Shown in pieces: positions 61,763-64,000 of a stretch of DNA of 64,000 nucleotides. A program made the translations under genes and the position numbers. Position 1 is the stretch's first letter. Each line of letters begins with the position of its first letter. This DNA comes from Gemmatimonadaceae bacterium (GTDB lineage Bacteria > Gemmatimonadota > Gemmatimonadetes > Gemmatimonadales > Gemmatimonadaceae): positions 1-64,000 of the forward strand of contig JAICWO010000006.1 in NCBI GenBank assembly GCA_025934775.1, read 5' to 3'. Under the pieces are notes generated by a model. The model saw only the letters and a program-made list of their open reading frames with translations. It did not search any database and was not told where the DNA came from.

Positions 61763-62230
61763 TCACGACTCCAGGAACCCCGTCAGCAGACGCAGCACGC
61801 GCTCCCACCCGCGCTCGTGGCTCTCGCATGCGGCGCGATCGGTAAATCCGGAGTGCCGCACCGTGACGCGCGACCCGCCGTCGATCGCCTCGATGTGGAA
61901 TCGCACGGTCGTGAGGTCGCTCGGCTTGTGCTCGTACCGCCACGTCTGCACCAGGAGCGTCGGCGGCTCGACTTCGACGATGTCGCCGCTCACCGCGAAC
62001 GTCGTCCCGTCGGCCGACTCGCCCTCGCTCCGCCACCAGCCGCCGGGACGCACGTCGCCCGTCCACCGCGTCACGCGGTACGTCTCGGGGGACCCCCACC
62101 AGCTCGCGATCTCATCCGAGCAAATCGCGCGAAAGACGCGTTCGGGGGCCGCGGCGATCTCCACGGAGGCGAGGATCACTCCACTCGTCAAATCCGCCAC
62201 GGCTCGCGCCGAGCGCAGCTGACTCGGCAT
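61763..62230 (-). CDS. SRPBCC (AHSA1-type) protein
   Basis: 155 residues from ATG 62230: VEIAAAPERVFRAICSDEIASWWG, WTGDVRPGGWWRSEG, VQTWRYEHKPSDLTTVRFHIE and the final ESHERGWERVLRLLTGFL. Second gene of an ArsR-SRPBCC operon (its ATG overlaps the ArsR stop by one base), equivalent to the pair at 47.5-48.4 kb. Confidence 0.92.
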   Translation of the reverse strand: MPSQLRSARAVADLTSGVILASVEIAAAPERVFRAICSDEIASWWGSPETYRVTRWTGDVRPGGWWRSEGESADGTTFAVSGDIVEVEPPTLLVQTWRYEHKPSDLTTVRFHIEAIDGGSRVTVRHSGFTDRAACESHERGWERVLRLLTGFLES

Positions 62231-62550
62231 CACCGCTCCTCCAGCCGCCGCTTGAGGTTGTCGAGACTCGTGACCCAGAACGCGCGGTAGCCTTCGATCC
62301 AACCGACCACGCGTTGAAGCGGCACGGGATCGAGTTGGTACACGCGCTCGCGCCCGACGCGCGTCTCCCGCACCAGCCGCGCTTCGCGCAGCACTCTGAG
62401 ATGTTTGGAGATGGCCGGGCGGCTCTGCTCGAATTCGTCAGCGAGCGCGTTCACCGGCGCGCTGCCGCCGCGGAGCCGATCGAGAATGGCGCGCCGCGTC
62501 GGATCGGCGATCGCCCGGAAGACATCGGTGCTCGCTGCAATGCGTCCCAT
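62230..62550 (-). CDS. ArsR-family transcriptional repressor
   Basis: 106 residues: FRAIADPTRRAILDRLRGG, NALADEFEQSRPAISKHLRVLREARLV, RVGRERVYQLDPVPL then the helical tail VVGWIEGYRAFWVTSLDNLKRRL. No metal-binding cysteines. It represses its operon, most likely by binding the palindromes at 62555-62570 and 62629-62648, which also flank the divergent gene at 62672. Confidence 0.93.
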   Translation of the reverse strand: MGRIAASTDVFRAIADPTRRAILDRLRGGSAPVNALADEFEQSRPAISKHLRVLREARLVRETRVGRERVYQLDPVPLQRVVGWIEGYRAFWVTSLDNLKRRLEER

Positions 62551-62554
62551 TCTC

Positions 62555-62570
62555 GTAACCTATCGGTCAC
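62555..62570. promoter_or_regulatory. ArsR operator, imperfect copy
   Basis: GTAACC-TATC-GGTCAC, five bases upstream of the ArsR start codon; one mismatch from the perfect site at 62629. Confidence 0.65.
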
Positions 62571-62628
62571 TGCAAGGTCCAATAACGCGCGGCTGGCGAC
62601 TTGACTTCGGAAGCGAGGCTCATAATTT

Positions 62629-62648
62629 GAGTAACCAATCGGTTACTC
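62629..62648. promoter_or_regulatory. ArsR operator, perfect copy
   Basis: GAGTAACC-AATC-GGTTACTC, perfect 8-bp arms, 23 bases before the divergent gene at 62672. Same core (GTAACC-N4-GGTTAC) as at 62555, so the repressor may control both directions. Confidence 0.82.
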
Positions 62649-62671
62649 ATTCTCACTCCAGTGAGGCCCGT

Positions 62672-63115
62672 ATGCGCGCACCGCCGGCCTACCGCGCCGC
62701 CGCAATCCTTCTTCTCTTATTCGCACTCGGTCATACGCTCGGATTCAACCGCGTCGATCCTCGCTGGGGAGTGACGGCGCCGATCGCGGCGCTGCAGTCG
62801 ATTCGCTTCACCGCCCAGGGGACGGCCGCGCGCACGTACTGGGGCTTCTATCTCGGCTTCGGCTACTTCTGCTCGGTGCTCATGCTGTTCGCCGCCGCGC
62901 TGGCGTGGCAGTTCAGCAGCCTCCCGACTGACGTGCTGCGTCGCCTCCAGTTGATCGAGTGGTCGTTCGTCGTGGTGTTTCTCGCGATCACCATACTCAC
63001 GTGGCGGTTCTTCTTTACCGCGCCTATCGTTTTCGCCACGCTGATCACCGTGAGCCTCACGGCCGGCGCGTGGCGGGCGCGCGTCGATCGGCCAACCGAG
63101 CGAGGCAGCCGATGA
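62672..63115 (+). CDS. Four-helix membrane protein, unknown
   Basis: 147 residues with four predicted membrane helices (YRAAAILLLLFALGHTLG; YLGFGYFCSVLMLFAAALAW; WSFVVVFLAITILTWRFFF; APIVFATLITVSLTAGAW). The GHTLGFNR and WGFYLGFG motifs resemble small unnamed bacterial membrane proteins, often next to ArsR genes. It diverges from the ArsR operon and is coupled to a YCII-like gene (ATGA, 63112). Confidence 0.75.
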   Translation: MRAPPAYRAAAILLLLFALGHTLGFNRVDPRWGVTAPIAALQSIRFTAQGTAARTYWGFYLGFGYFCSVLMLFAAALAWQFSSLPTDVLRRLQLIEWSFVVVFLAITILTWRFFFTAPIVFATLITVSLTAGAWRARVDRPTERGSR

Positions 63116-63444
63116 TCGACATCAGCGACGAACAAATGCACGCCATTCGAGCCTCGAGCCGCCCGTATACGCTCGTCGTGCTCGGGGCGGGTCCGAATTA
63201 TCGAATGGACGGTGCGCGCGCGATCGTGTGGGAACACGTCCGCCGCTGCTTCGCGCTGCGTGCGGAGGGTGTGATGCCGCTCATTTTTCCCGTCGGCGTG
63301 GACGGCCTCGCGGGCATCTGCATTCTCACCGTCGGCCGCGACGAGGCGCAGCGGCTGATGGCGGACGATCCCGGTGTGGCGGCGGGGATCTTTACCCTCG
63401 ACGTCTACGACACGCGGGGAACTCCCGGCTCCGCCCTCCCGTGA
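63112..63444 (+). CDS. YCII-like protein
   Basis: 110 residues: YTLVVLGAGPNYRMDGARAIVWEHVRRCFAL, FPVGVDGLAGICILTVGRDEAQRLMADDPGVAAG, and FTLDVYDTRG. It matches the YCII-related fold of ferredoxin-like plait. Second gene of a short operon after the four-helix membrane protein, probably under ArsR control through the palindrome at 62629. Confidence 0.75.
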   Translation: MIDISDEQMHAIRASSRPYTLVVLGAGPNYRMDGARAIVWEHVRRCFALRAEGVMPLIFPVGVDGLAGICILTVGRDEAQRLMADDPGVAAGIFTLDVYDTRGTPGSALP

Positions 63445-63473
63445 TGAGCGTTCGCGAATCGTGCATCGCGCCG

Positions 63474-64000
63474 TCAGCGCGATGAAGTCGTCGTCGCCGC
63501 CGCGGCGGTGGCCTTGTCGAAGTGCGTCCGGAACCAGCCGAAGATCCGCGACCAGTGGTCCTGGAATTCGTCGGGTGTGCCCGCGCGGCCGGCGCCGTGG
63601 CCGGCGTGCGCGTACTGCACCCACACCGCTTCCTTCCCGAGGCGGCGGAGCGCGTAGTACATCTCGCGCTCGTTGGTGTCGGGTACGTTCCAGTCGTCGC
63701 GGCCGGTGAGCATCAAGAGCGGCGTCGTGATGCGATCGGCGTAGAAGATCGCCGAGTGCTGGATGTACTTCATCGGCGCCTGCCACAGCGTGGCGCCGAG
63801 GCGGTCCTGCCCGTTCTCGGCCGCGCTGTAGTTGCGCGTGCCGATGCGCGGGCTGTCGCCGAGGAAGGAGATGATGTCGACCTTGCCGGAGATATTCACC
63901 GCGGCCTTGAAGCGATCGGTCTGCTCGATGAGCAGGTTCGCGGCGTAGCCGCCGTAGCTCTGCCCCTCGACGCCGAGCTTCGTGCCGTCGACGAGCCCGC
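63474..64000 (-). CDS. S9 prolyl-oligopeptidase-family peptidase, C-terminal part (runs off window)
   Basis: The visible 174 C-terminal residues form an alpha/beta-hydrolase: nucleophile Ser in EGQSYGGYAANLL, Asp in LLMLTGRDDWNVP and His in YAHAGHGAG, the triad of S9 peptidases. The N-terminal propeller lies outside the window to the right. Such secreted peptidases are abundant in Gemmatimonadota-like genomes. Confidence 0.92.
   Translation of the reverse strand, partial: GLVDGTKLGVEGQSYGGYAANLLIEQTDRFKAAVNISGKVDIISFLGDSPRIGTRNYSAAENGQDRLGATLWQAPMKYIQHSAIFYADRITTPLLMLTGRDDWNVPDTNEREMYYALRRLGKEAVWVQYAHAGHGAGRAGTPDEFQDHWSRIFGWFRTHFDKATAAAATTTSSR

Overview
The window is chromosomal DNA from a high-GC, Gram-negative bacterium with an outer membrane. 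TonB-dependent receptor, TolC, CocE/NonD hydrolase, M61-like and S9 peptidase genes, together with many ECF sigma factors, SRPBCC, VOC, DinB and YCII proteins, suggest Gemmatimonadota or a related phylum. That placement is inference from gene content; no rRNA or marker gene is present. No tRNA, rRNA or CRISPR array was recognised.

Layout. (1) 1-8 kb: the end of an IS5-like element, an 11-bp repeat array, then a same-strand cluster with visibly lower GC: a tiny secreted six-cysteine protein with EGF-like cysteine spacing, two DsbA-like thiol oxidoreductases, a beta-propeller lipoprotein and a very large TonB-dependent receptor. A frameshifted HicB-like relic and two more copies of the 11-bp repeat follow. 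(2) 8-12.7 kb: an ECF-like sigma factor and a compact run of small genes resembling a lysis cassette (coiled-coil membrane protein, second membrane protein, amidase, secreted coiled-coil protein, 23-aa hydrophobic peptide) closed by a strong hairpin. (3) 12.9-15.4 kb: an intact IS3-family element, an IS3 relic and a truncated SF2 helicase. (4) 15.5-19.4 kb: an overlapping three-gene operon encoding an SMC/TrlF-like ATPase, a soluble HEAT-repeat histidine kinase and a response regulator, proposed here as an undescribed signalling/defence system. (5) 19.5-32 kb: small accessory genes, then a D12-class adenine methylase, HerA translocase, NurA nuclease, a large nuclease-like protein with a frameshift, and a CHAT (caspase-like) protease; this is the second strong defence-system candidate. 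Degenerate repeats and an XRE regulator with a perfect 13-bp inverted-repeat operator close the island.

(6) 33-64 kb: denser, higher-GC core-like DNA. It carries TolC, a CocE/NonD hydrolase, an M61-like peptidase, a glutamine synthetase-like/SDR/ALDH catabolic operon, a Phd-VapC pair, three ECF sigma modules with YCII, SRPBCC and VOC neighbours, a MacB-type ABC operon coupled to an ECF sigma/anti-sigma/Spy-like trio, two ArsR-SRPBCC operons with matching palindromic operators, an epoxide hydrolase-like gene and a partial S9 peptidase.

The first 32 kb thus look like an accessory island (mobile elements, relics, two defence candidates, one secreted-peptide candidate), and the remainder like ordinary chromosome rich in ECF and efflux functions.
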